Shown one piece after another: positions 1 to 6,021 of a stretch of 6,967 bases of DNA (its first letter is position 1; each line of letters opens with the position of its first letter). The notes under the pieces are model-generated. The model saw only the letters and a list, made by a program, of their open reading frames with translations. It searched no databases and had not been told where the DNA came from. The stretch comes from an uncultured Eubacteriales bacterium (lineage in GTDB: Bacteria; Bacillota; Clostridia; Christensenellales; UBA1242), in the NCBI GenBank assembly GCA_948949055.1, contig CARBWQ010000046.1, forward strand, positions 1 through 6,967, in the 5' to 3' direction. Both the position numbers and the translations under genes were made by a program.

Positions 1-37
1 TGTATATTAAAATAGAATACTCACCTTCTCTCCTGCT

Positions 38-75
38 TTGACAGATTAAATATTTTAATATAGTATTATTAGGAG
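38..75 (+). promoter_or_regulatory. Sigma70-type promoter and ribosome binding site of the decayed first gene
   Basis: A perfect -35 box TTGACA (38-43) is followed, after exactly 17 bp, by a -10-like TAGTAT (61-66, 4 of 6 consensus bases). An AGGAG ribosome binding site lies at 71-75, 6 bases before the ATG at 82. The expected transcription start (about 73) falls inside the AGGAG, so either the leader is extremely short or a neighbouring -10 such as TATAGT (59-64, 15 bp spacer) is used. The signals are well preserved although the gene they serve is broken. They could still drive the downstream cupin and methyltransferase. Confidence 0.45.
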
Positions 76-81
76 ATAAAT

Positions 82-436
82 ATGATTGATAAATATAAGG
101 CTATCTTGTTATATGGAAGTGCAAATTTAAAGAAGACTTTTTAATATTATAAAAAATTGACACTTAAAGGTAATATAGTGTTTCCCCCCTATTTTTCGAT
201 CAAAAAACATCAATAACCGAAAATAATCTATTATTGCTTAAAGATGTGTTGCAGACGAAATATTTATAATAAATAAAGACATATATATTGGTTTAAGCTC
301 TCAATTAGAAATTGAATATGCAAACAGCATTGGTATAAAAATAAATTATTTAGAGCCTTTAAAAAAGAATAATCTAAATGATTATTCCCCTTTTTATTTT
401 GTAATAAGTTGCCTTTATGGTATAATAAATATATGA
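82..436 (+). pseudogene. Decayed nucleoside 2-deoxyribosyltransferase-like gene
   Basis: Three pieces in different frames line up in order with the small nucleoside 2-deoxyribosyltransferase-like family (about 120-130 aa). Piece 1 (82-141) includes AILLYGSANLKKTF, matching the family's N-terminal LCGSTRFK strand-loop. After an in-frame TAA (142-144) the same frame resumes (145-213) with KKLTLKGNIVFPPYFS, matching the next helix and strand. Piece 2 (198 to about 248) carries ITENNLLLLKDV, matching the ITEEQKxMLDDI helix. Piece 3 (from 251) carries ADEIFIINKDIYIG and LEIEYANSIGIKINYLEP, matching the family's DEIFVxNxGGYIG and EIEYA-LGKxVxYLE; the Glu at 308-310 is in the usual nucleophile position. 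One nonsense codon, a frame change near 196-207 (beside C6 and A6 runs) and a second near 243-251 with loss of several residues make it non-functional. The last frame runs on to TGA at 434-436, past the family's usual end. Family recognition is from memory of motifs; sequencing error in homopolymers could explain one lesion but hardly all three. Confidence 0.72.
399..426 (+). promoter_or_regulatory. Extended -10 promoter directly upstream of the cupin gene
   Basis: TGGTATAAT (418-426) is a perfect extended -10 element. A -35-like TTGTAA (399-404, 4 of 6) precedes TATAAT with a 16 bp spacer. The predicted start, 7 bases after the -10, is position 433, exactly the A of the cupin ATG. No ribosome binding site lies between, so the transcript would be leaderless. 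AT-rich DNA produces chance TATAAT boxes; the coincidence of TGn, spacing and start codon is what makes this one credible. Confidence 0.5.
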
Positions 437-843
437 AAATAAATAATTTTATAACAATAACTAAATTAAATAAAGAAAAAAATCTCAACAATCTTGCAAA
501 CGGACAAGGTTGTATTTTTGATAAAGATGAAGTTAGAAGTGCATTTTACCATAATGGCAAACCAATGAAATATCTGGCTTATATTGAGTTTTCTTCAAAG
601 AAAGCAAGAGGAAATCACTATCACATTGAGAAAGAGGAAAATATTTGTTTGATAAAAGGAAAACTCAACGCTAAATATTGGTTACCTGAAAATCCAAATG
701 AAACCCTAGAAATAAATTTACATCCTGGCGATTTAGTAAATATTAAGCCAGGCTGTGCACATAGTTATTTAGCAGAAGATTTTGCAGTAGCTGTCGAATT
801 TTCGCCTAATAGTTTTAAAGAAAATGATACTTTCAAAGTATAG
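433..843 (+). CDS. Small single-domain cupin protein, WxcM/FdtA- or CapF-C-terminal-like
   Basis: This 136-aa protein is one cupin beta-barrel. Motif 1 is RGNHYHIEKEEN-ICLIKG (residues 59-76), with probable metal ligands His62, His64 and Glu69. Motif 2 is HPGDLVNIKPGCAH (97-110), with the fourth ligand His110. The RGxHYH signature is typical of cupins in sugar-nucleotide and capsule biosynthesis (WxcM/FdtA-type 3,4-ketoisomerases and the CapF C-terminal domain), so a small-molecule isomerase, epimerase or binding role is plausible; the substrate cannot be read from the sequence. I chose ATG 433 over an in-frame TTG at 409 because the family-like sequence begins there and a promoter ends just before it. 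There is no Shine-Dalgarno sequence, and its ATG overlaps the TGA of the decayed upstream gene (ATGA). The methyltransferase follows 105 bp later on the same strand. The fold is confident, the function is not. Confidence 0.8.
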   Translation: MKINNFITITKLNKEKNLNNLANGQGCIFDKDEVRSAFYHNGKPMKYLAYIEFSSKKARGNHYHIEKEENICLIKGKLNAKYWLPENPNETLEINLHPGDLVNIKPGCAHSYLAEDFAVAVEFSPNSFKENDTFKV

Positions 844-868
844 CTCAAACATCCTGATTGACTTATAC

Positions 869-893
869 TTAGCTATTAATTCATAGCAAATTT
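869..893 (+). terminator. Weak hairpin after the cupin gene, possible terminator
   Basis: GCTAT (872-876) pairs with ATAGC (883-887) around a 6-base loop, with a possible outer TT/AA extension, followed by a short T-containing stretch (AAATTTTATC). The stem is only 5 bp, so termination would be weak. The rest of the 844-948 gap is AT-rich; it holds a TTGACT at 858-863 with no well-spaced -10, and I see nothing else in it. Confidence 0.22.
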
Positions 894-948
894 TATCAAT
901 TTAAAATCATAACAAAATTAAAATACTAAGATTTTTAGGAAGTAAACT

Positions 949-1599
949 ATGTCTAAATGGTCAAGCTTATACGAAAATGAGATTCTATCTGCTACCAGTA
1001 TAAATGAATTCATAAATAACAAGCTCAAAACTAAAAAAAAATTAATAAAGTTAATTTTAAAATATTCCAAAGATGATAAAATTTTAGAATTTGGAGCTGG
1101 AACTGGCGTTCTTGCTTTATATCTTTCTACCATATATAAAAATGGAGTAGATGCGTTAGACAAAGATAACGATATAATTGATTTAAGCAAAAAATACATC
1201 GTTCCATATTTTAAAAATCATAATTTAAATTATATCCATGGTGAACTAAATACAATCAAGCGCCAAAACAAATATGATGTTTGTTATAGCATAGGCGTCT
1301 TAGAGCATTATAATGATAATCAAATAATCGACTTGATTACACAACAAATTATGATAAGCAGATATGTTATCATTTGTATTCCTACCCGTTATTTTGATAA
1401 AAATAAAAGAATGTATGGAGATGAAAGGTATTTGACTTTAAGATATTGGCGAAAACTCATTAAAAATAGTAATTGCGATATAGTTAAAGAATCTTCTTAC
1501 CATTACTTAAATTACCCAAAAAGAATATTTAACTTAAAAAAATTATTTAAGCCAAATCCAGTACATATTTTTGTATTAAAATCTAATTTAATTAAATAA
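949..1599 (+). CDS. Class I SAM-dependent methyltransferase, substrate unknown
   Basis: This 216-aa protein shows the Rossmann-fold methyltransferase signature. Motif I, ILEFGAGTG (residues 45-53), is the glycine-rich SAM loop. An acidic strand end VDALDKD (67-73) would bind the ribose hydroxyls. Motif IV, YDVCYSIGVLEHY (109-121), has the LEH typical of the Methyltransf_11/23/25 group. It lacks a signal peptide and membrane segments, so it should be cytosolic. The basic C-terminus (RYWRKLIKNS, then a Lys/Phe-rich tail) may bind substrate. The start is supported by AGGAAG at 937-942, 6 bases before ATG 949. It follows the cupin on the same strand, and the pair may modify a common sugar, nucleotide or peptide product; that is inference. 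It ends in a terminator shared with the convergent ATPase gene. Methyltransferase assignment is secure; the acceptor molecule is not predictable. Confidence 0.85.
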   Translation: MSKWSSLYENEILSATSINEFINNKLKTKKKLIKLILKYSKDDKILEFGAGTGVLALYLSTIYKNGVDALDKDNDIIDLSKKYIVPYFKNHNLNYIHGELNTIKRQNKYDVCYSIGVLEHYNDNQIIDLITQQIMISRYVIICIPTRYFDKNKRMYGDERYLTLRYWRKLIKNSNCDIVKESSYHYLNYPKRIFNLKKLFKPNPVHIFVLKSNLIK

Positions 1600-1627
1600 A
1601 AAGAGAGATTAAATCTCTCTCTTTTAT
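1598..1627. terminator. Bidirectional rho-independent terminator between convergent genes
   Basis: AGAGAGAT (1602-1609) pairs perfectly with ATCTCTCT (1613-1620) around a 3-base loop. A-tract and T-tract flanks (AAAA 1598-1601, TTTT 1622-1625) can extend the stem past a bulged C. On the plus strand the hairpin is followed by TTTTATTTT, on the minus strand by TTTTTATTTAATT, so it can stop transcripts from both the methyltransferase (stop at 1597-1599) and the YhaN-like gene (stop at 1629-1631). It occupies almost the whole 29-bp gap between the two genes. Confidence 0.85.
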
Positions 1628-1628
1628 T

Positions 1629-3368
1629 TTAAATCTTACATCGACTGTGACAGCAAATATAAATTATTTGATTTTCTTTTGCAAAATCTTTAACAATATC
1701 TTTTATCTTTTCCATTTTTTCGTCATCTAAATTTACAAAAGTATCGTCTAATACTATAAAAGGTTTTTCATCTTTATAAATTTCTTTAATCAAATAAAAC
1801 CTCATACAAAAGGACAATAAATCTTGATAACCTTGACTGGAATATTCAAAATCTTTTATGCCAAAATTGCTATCTTCCTTAATTGATAAATTAGTATCTA
1901 TAATGAATCGCCTATCATCTAAATCTAATAATTTTAGAACATCATCAATAGACTTATTAATTGGCTGAACAAATCTAGAAGAAACATTCTCATTCGCTTT
2001 GAGCAGATATTCTCTTGTTAAATTAATCAATTCTATCTTATCGTCAGTTTCCTTTAATTTAACTTCTTTTTTCTCTACTTCATCTTTCCAAAAGTCTATT
2101 TTCTCTATAATATTGTCACGTTGTCCAATTAGCCTTGATATTTCATTGTTCAATTTTTCATATTCGATTTTTTTATTAAACAGTTCTTCATTTACGCTAT
2201 TCAAAATATCGTTTCTAGGAATTTCAACATCTTGATAATTATCAAGTGTTGATTTTATAACTTCTATTGATTTTTGAATATTTTCGACATTATTTTTAAT
2301 ATCATCTTGCTTTTTATCCAAATTTTCATTTTCACTATCTAGATATTTTTTGTCTGCTTTCCTTTCTGTAATAACAAATACTACTATCATCAATAACGCT
2401 ACCACTACCATTAAAATGTATGATAAAGGGCTTTTTATTATTGAAAATGCTGAAAGCATAATAATGCTTAATAACACTAAACCACCAACACACACTATAT
2501 AAGGCCAAATCAATCTCTTTTTAGGCTGTCGCGTTTGACTATTAATACGCAATTCTTCCAACTGTAATAGTAAATTTTTAACCTCTTCAATTTTAGAGTA
2601 AAGTTCGCTTTCTAAATTTTGTTTTGTCAATGTAAGTTTCCCCTGCAACTCTACCTGCTGTTGAACTTTTATCTGACTTGAACTTAGTTCTTCTATTTCA
2701 AGTTTTGCTTTATCAAATCTTACCTTCATAGATTCAATCTCTTTTTCAATTGAAACCAAATCATTTTTTAATCTAAGAATTTCTTTTTTATCGTTTTCAA
2801 TTTCGTTTTTTTGAGGTTTATCTCTCTTTAAATCGGTAATTTTTTTCTTTAAATTTACTGTCGCTTGTGTAAGATTTGCAAGATCATATTTGAATTTATC
2901 TAGCCCTAGAATTGAAGCATTTAACTTGTCACTGCCAATGCTCAAAAAGTTTAACTGTGGAAAAAAAGCAGTCATGGAAAATGTATCCTTGCCTACACCT
3001 AGCAAGCTTTCACCTATCTCTATTTTTGGTAAACTCATCAACTGATTTGTATTAAGATTTACAAGTTGAATGCTGTCGCCCTCAGGCGTCTTTCCAAAAT
3101 ATCTTGTCAATCGAAATCTACCTTCTGAGGTGGAATATTCAACAAAACCACCAAAGTTTCCTCCCTGCCAAGGTAAATATTTTTTTCTCTCCATTTTGAT
3201 ATTATCTCTTGAAGCCGACATTCCAAAAAACATAGCTTTTAAAAAGATTGAAAGAGTTGTTTTCCCCCAACCATTTTCAGCATTAATTTGATTTAAACCA
3301 TTATTGAATTCTAAATCCAACCCACTCAATTTCCCAAAATTATCTATATGTACTTTATTTATAATCAT
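1629..3368 (-). CDS. YhaN-like SMC/Rad50-type ATPase with a central transmembrane hairpin
   Basis: This 579-aa protein is an ABC/SMC-type ATPase and the probable partner of the SbcD-like nuclease encoded just upstream. The N-terminal half-site has Walker A AENGWGKTT (residues 30-38) and a Q-loop FFPQ (135-138). Coiled coil (about 170-280) leads into two membrane segments (about 288-311 and 316-333), then a second coiled-coil arm (about 336-450). The C-terminal half-site has the signature SSQGYQDLLSFCMRF (510-524), Walker B PFIVLDD (536-542), D-loop VNLDD (545-549) and a switch His in CCHSR (572-576). There is no CxxC zinc hook; the membrane hairpin takes its place, as I recall for Bacillus YhaN, which is much longer (around 960 aa). 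The ATG overlaps the upstream TGA (ATGA), with AGGAG at 3382-3386. The likely role is ATP-driven control of a DNA end- or hairpin-processing nuclease at the membrane, inferred from the SbcCD/Mre11-Rad50 family. Confidence 0.88.
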   Translation of the reverse strand: MIINKVHIDNFGKLSGLDLEFNNGLNQINAENGWGKTTLSIFLKAMFFGMSASRDNIKMERKKYLPWQGGNFGGFVEYSTSEGRFRLTRYFGKTPEGDSIQLVNLNTNQLMSLPKIEIGESLLGVGKDTFSMTAFFPQLNFLSIGSDKLNASILGLDKFKYDLANLTQATVNLKKKITDLKRDKPQKNEIENDKKEILRLKNDLVSIEKEIESMKVRFDKAKLEIEELSSSQIKVQQQVELQGKLTLTKQNLESELYSKIEEVKNLLLQLEELRINSQTRQPKKRLIWPYIVCVGGLVLLSIIMLSAFSIIKSPLSYILMVVVALLMIVVFVITERKADKKYLDSENENLDKKQDDIKNNVENIQKSIEVIKSTLDNYQDVEIPRNDILNSVNEELFNKKIEYEKLNNEISRLIGQRDNIIEKIDFWKDEVEKKEVKLKETDDKIELINLTREYLLKANENVSSRFVQPINKSIDDVLKLLDLDDRRFIIDTNLSIKEDSNFGIKDFEYSSQGYQDLLSFCMRFYLIKEIYKDEKPFIVLDDTFVNLDDEKMEKIKDIVKDFAKENQIIYICCHSRCKI

Positions 3369-4396
3369 ATTGAAAGATCCTCTCCTTTTAATGCTTCAAT
3401 TCCAAGTTGGCAAATCAACTTTTTTTGTTCATCAGAGAGTTGACTTTCTTCAACCAATTTTATAAATTCATATTTAAAAGATAATTTTTCAGATTTAATC
3501 TTTTCAAAGTCAATATTAAAAGTAGAATTATCTACAATTTCAAAATGGAAATAGCTATTAAATTTATCTTTAATTAAAAGTAAAGACTTTTCACTATCTT
3601 CTGAACTTTTACCATTCAAAATCACCCTTATTATGTCATTTTTAGTTGCTGATAAGTTATTTAGTTCTAAACTTATTTTATTGATAATTTCAGTATTTGA
3701 ATACAGACCTGTTATATCACAATTGCAAATAATAAATTTTCTACCAATAAAAGGGACAAATTGAAAATCCTTTATTTCTTTATCTTCAATATCAAAACTA
3801 ATAAAGCCTTTTTGACCACATTCATCAAAGCCATTTGAAAACAAACTTCCTGGATAAGCTAAAATAGTTTTACCCAAATTAAATCTTTTATATTGATGAA
3901 TATGACCAAGAGCAATATAATCGAAATCCAAATCTAAGAATTTGTCAATATTTATGTAATCATTATCACCTGTATTATCAATATTTCCATGCAACAACAA
4001 AATATTTGATTGATCATGATTTATATTTGTAATGTCACTCTTAGTATAAAAATTTACACCATTTAAAGAAAAAACATTATTTTCTTCGTCAAGAATGATA
4101 AAATTTTCTGGTAAATTTTCTTGAAAAGGTGTCTTATTGTCATGATTACCTTCAACATACAAAACCGGTTTACCAAAAGTGCGAACACCATCAAAAAATG
4201 CTCTTTCAATTTTAGCAGTTATATTCTTGGAGTGAAATAAATCACCACAAATGAGTACAACATCATAATCACTTGCACCTTTAAAAAATTCTTTTATATT
4301 ATAAATTTGCTCCTCTTTCATAAGTGCACTTTTATCTTTATCTAATTTGTTTATCTTAACACCCAAATGAATATCGGCTGTATGTAATACCTTCAT
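3365..4396 (-). CDS. SbcD/YhaO-like (Mre11-family) metallophosphoesterase, probable DNA nuclease
   Basis: This 343-aa calcineurin-like phosphoesterase has all the metal-binding motifs in order: DIHLG (Asp8, His10), GDLFHS (Asp52), GNHD (residues 83-86), LLLHGN (His136) and GHIH (164-167). YPGSLFSNGF (181-190) is the conserved capping strand of the SbcD/YhaO group. The C-terminal 120 residues are a less conserved accessory region likely to contact the ATPase. It should act as an Mn-dependent exo/endonuclease subunit on DNA ends in complex with the YhaN-like protein, with which it overlaps by 4 bp. I start it at ATG 4396, where the family sequence MKVLHTADIHLG begins with AGGTG (4406-4410) 9 bases upstream. 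An in-frame ATG at 4471 behind a strong GGAGG would add a 25-residue hydrophobic extension, but it sits in a hairpin and upstream of a promoter, so I reject it. The motif GDLFH replaces the commoner GDLFD; the essential Asp is intact. Confidence 0.9.
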   Translation of the reverse strand: MKVLHTADIHLGVKINKLDKDKSALMKEEQIYNIKEFFKGASDYDVVLICGDLFHSKNITAKIERAFFDGVRTFGKPVLYVEGNHDNKTPFQENLPENFIILDEENNVFSLNGVNFYTKSDITNINHDQSNILLLHGNIDNTGDNDYINIDKFLDLDFDYIALGHIHQYKRFNLGKTILAYPGSLFSNGFDECGQKGFISFDIEDKEIKDFQFVPFIGRKFIICNCDITGLYSNTEIINKISLELNNLSATKNDIIRVILNGKSSEDSEKSLLLIKDKFNSYFHFEIVDNSTFNIDFEKIKSEKLSFKYEFIKLVEESQLSDEQKKLICQLGIEALKGEDLSI

Positions 4397-4427
4397 AAAG
4401 TTTTTCACCTCTAAATCTTTATTATTA

Positions 4428-4456
4428 ATTATACAAAATCTAATTATCAAAAGCAA
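4428..4456 (-). promoter_or_regulatory. Probable promoter of the SbcD-YhaN-like operon
   Basis: On the minus strand a perfect -10 TATAAT (4433-4428) lies 17 bp downstream of a weak -35 TTGCTT (4456-4451, TTG matching). Transcription would begin near 4421, giving a leader of about 25 bases that contains the AGGTG site. It lies between the candidate terminator (4461-4483) and the preferred start (4396), which supports independent transcription of the nuclease pair and argues against the longer start at 4471. Confidence 0.5.
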
Positions 4457-4483
4457 GAAAAAAGAAGGCATTAAACCTCCTTT
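4447..4483 (-). terminator. Hairpin with T-rich tail after the DUF4097 gene; also contains a strong ribosome-binding sequence
   Basis: On the minus strand AAAGGAGG (4483-4476) pairs with CCTTCTTT (4468-4461), 8 bp with one G-U pair, around a 7-base loop. A T-rich run (TTTCTTGCTTTT) follows. It lies 12 bases beyond the DUF4097 stop codon, as expected of a rho-independent terminator. The 5' arm is a near-perfect anti-16S match and the loop ends in an ATG (4471-4469), so the element could instead be a ribosome binding site for a longer SbcD-like protein or for a short leader peptide. Confidence 0.5.
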
Positions 4484-4494
4484 ATTCTTTATAA

Positions 4495-5931
4495 TTACGC
4501 CTTTATAAAAGACAATGAAATATGACCATTCGAAATAATATCAACAGGAGTGCCACCACCATTTAAGTTTAAAGGTATAGCAAAATCACCATCAAAGCTC
4601 TCAACTGAAATATTTTTACTATTTCTAAATGTACCTGCATAATTATTTGCTAAGTCTTTGTAAACATTTAAAGTAAAAGCCATAGTATTTCTCATTTTTA
4701 AATCAATATCACCAGAAGAAGTTGAAAGTTGCAGACTATTTCTTTGCAAATATGAACTATCATAATCAAGATTAATATTTCCAGATGTAGTCTTAATATT
4801 AACTTCTGGTTGATTTCCACTATCAGAAACAACATTCACCTTTACATTTCCACTAGTAGTTTCAATTAAAGCTAAATTTTTTAGTTCATTTATATTGACA
4901 TTACTACCCTTTCCACGAATATAAATTTGTGAACTTAAACTAGTTTTATCCAAATTTATTTTAGACTTATTAGCATTAGGAATAACCAAATTACCGTTTA
5001 AGTTTTTAATGTTTATTTCTGCACTGCCCATATCTTTAACCATAGAATTAGATGTTATATTTCCAGTCAAACTATTAACAGTGAAATAACCATTATTTAT
5101 TAAAAGATTTGCAGTATTATTTATTGTAAGACTTTGAGCTGTAAAATCAGAGTTTCCAATATCTATTGTTGCATTATCAAGATTAAGTGAAGAGTATTCA
5201 ATTCTAGACTTAGAAGCATGGATATTTAAATTATTTATTTTGGTCTGACCACGAGATTCAATATATCCCTTATTTGTTTTTATAAATAAATTTTCAATGC
5301 TTTTTGTTCTATCAAAAATGTAAACACTTCCGTTAGTATTTTTTATTGATAAAGAACCGATTGAAATATCAAGTTCAGAATTATCACTATTACTACCAAC
5401 ATAAGTTTTTCCATTTGTTGAATTGACATCTATTTTAACATTTTCAAAAGAAGAATCAGTTTTAAATTTTGTTGTCATTAAGACAACTTTAATATTCTTA
5501 TTAAAATATAGAAAGCCTTCTGGTTCTTTAATTTCAATCTTTATTTTTCTATGCTCTTCATCTGTAAAAGAGATATTATAATCAAAATCTGTGTCTTGAT
5601 CTTCTCTTGCAAATCCTGATGTTTTATTTTCGATGTATATTTGACCATTATCAACTTTACTTGATTTTTCAATAGAAACATCAGCATAATTACAATCAAT
5701 AACGACCTCATCAATTTTAGAATAGTCTATATCGATTTCACTTGTACCACTTTTAATAGAAGTAATAGGTTTTATAGAATCAGTATAAACAAAATATTTA
5801 AAACCTAATATCCCTTTAAATGGCGAGAAAAACATAACAGTAACTATTATGAAAAATGCTGCAATGACTGCGATAAATAAAATTAATAAGTAAGTTGCAA
5901 AACCCTTTTTTACATTACCACTCTTTGCCAT
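4495..5931 (-). CDS. Membrane-anchored DUF4097 (putative adhesin-like) beta-solenoid protein
   Basis: This 478-aa protein has a short basic cytoplasmic N-terminus, one transmembrane helix or uncleaved signal anchor (about residues 13-35) and a large extracytoplasmic domain. That domain is built of short beta strands with recurring Ser/Thr-x-x-Gly-x-hydrophobic turns: NTNGSVYI, KTNKGYIE, TTSGNVKV, TTSGNINL, STSSGDIDL and, at the end, ISNGHISL. This is the hallmark of DUF4097, called a putative adhesin, a right-handed beta-solenoid found in many Bacillota surface or envelope-stress proteins. Its molecular function is unknown. Two ATGs are possible (5934, 5931); GGAGG (5936-5940) is 1 base from the first and 4 from the second, so I choose 5931. 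Its own promoter precedes it and a hairpin follows. Being upstream of the nuclease genes may be simple proximity. No PspC-like or anti-sigma-type partner is visible. Confidence 0.85.
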   Translation of the reverse strand: MAKSGNVKKGFATYLLILFIAVIAAFFIIVTVMFFSPFKGILGFKYFVYTDSIKPITSIKSGTSEIDIDYSKIDEVVIDCNYADVSIEKSSKVDNGQIYIENKTSGFAREDQDTDFDYNISFTDEEHRKIKIEIKEPEGFLYFNKNIKVVLMTTKFKTDSSFENVKIDVNSTNGKTYVGSNSDNSELDISIGSLSIKNTNGSVYIFDRTKSIENLFIKTNKGYIESRGQTKINNLNIHASKSRIEYSSLNLDNATIDIGNSDFTAQSLTINNTANLLINNGYFTVNSLTGNITSNSMVKDMGSAEINIKNLNGNLVIPNANKSKINLDKTSLSSQIYIRGKGSNVNINELKNLALIETTSGNVKVNVVSDSGNQPEVNIKTTSGNINLDYDSSYLQRNSLQLSTSSGDIDLKMRNTMAFTLNVYKDLANNYAGTFRNSKNISVESFDGDFAIPLNLNGGGTPVDIISNGHISLSFIKA

Positions 5932-5935
5932 CATT

Positions 5936-5978
5936 CCTCCTTTTTAAATATTGTATCATAAATAAACTTAAAATACAA
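5936..5978 (-). promoter_or_regulatory. Extended -10 promoter and ribosome binding site of the DUF4097 gene
   Basis: On the minus strand a -35-like TTGTAT (5978-5973) is separated by 17 bp from TACAAT (5955-5950), which is preceded by TGA to give an extended -10 (TGATACAAT). Transcription should start near 5943, only about 12 bases before the preferred ATG, leaving just enough leader for AAAAGGAGG (GGAGG at 5940-5936). A run of nine A on the same strand (5998-5990) sits about 50 bases upstream of the start, where an UP element would lie. Confidence 0.55.
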
Positions 5979-6021
5979 TAAATATCATATTTTTTTTTAA
6001 TCTACCAATTAAATTAATTTA

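Noticed and set aside
21..33. Ribosome-binding-like AGGAGAGAAGG on the minus strand at the left edge.
   Set aside because: The only nearby start (GTG) meets a stop after five codons, and no other start follows within useful distance before the window ends.
3..41. Possible 3' end of an upstream gene on the plus strand (YIKIEYSPSLLL then TGA).
   Set aside because: Only 12 codons are visible, with no recognisable motif. The stop overlaps a perfect -35 box.
157..162. Second TTGACA as a possible -35 box inside the decayed gene.
   Set aside because: No -10-like hexamer stands at 16-18 bp, and the bases are explained by the conserved KLTLKG coding stretch.
264..491. Hydrophobic 75-residue open frame on the minus strand.
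   Set aside because: It lies antisense to the decayed gene and the cupin start, has no ribosome binding site, and its hydrophobicity is what AT-rich antisense DNA normally gives.
918..1199. Open frame antisense to the methyltransferase.
   Set aside because: It overlaps the conserved SAM-binding motif region of a clearly real gene and has no similarity I can recognise.
1999..3291. Short plus-strand open frames inside the ATPase gene (1999-2235 and 3070-3291).
   Set aside because: They are Ser/Phe-rich antisense shadows of the coiled coil and Walker A regions, with no independent signals.
4397..4471. 25-residue N-terminal extension of the SbcD-like protein.
   Set aside because: Family proteins start at the MKVLHTADIHLG strand. 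A promoter and a hairpin lie within the extension. It is kept only as a finding because its ribosome binding site is strong.
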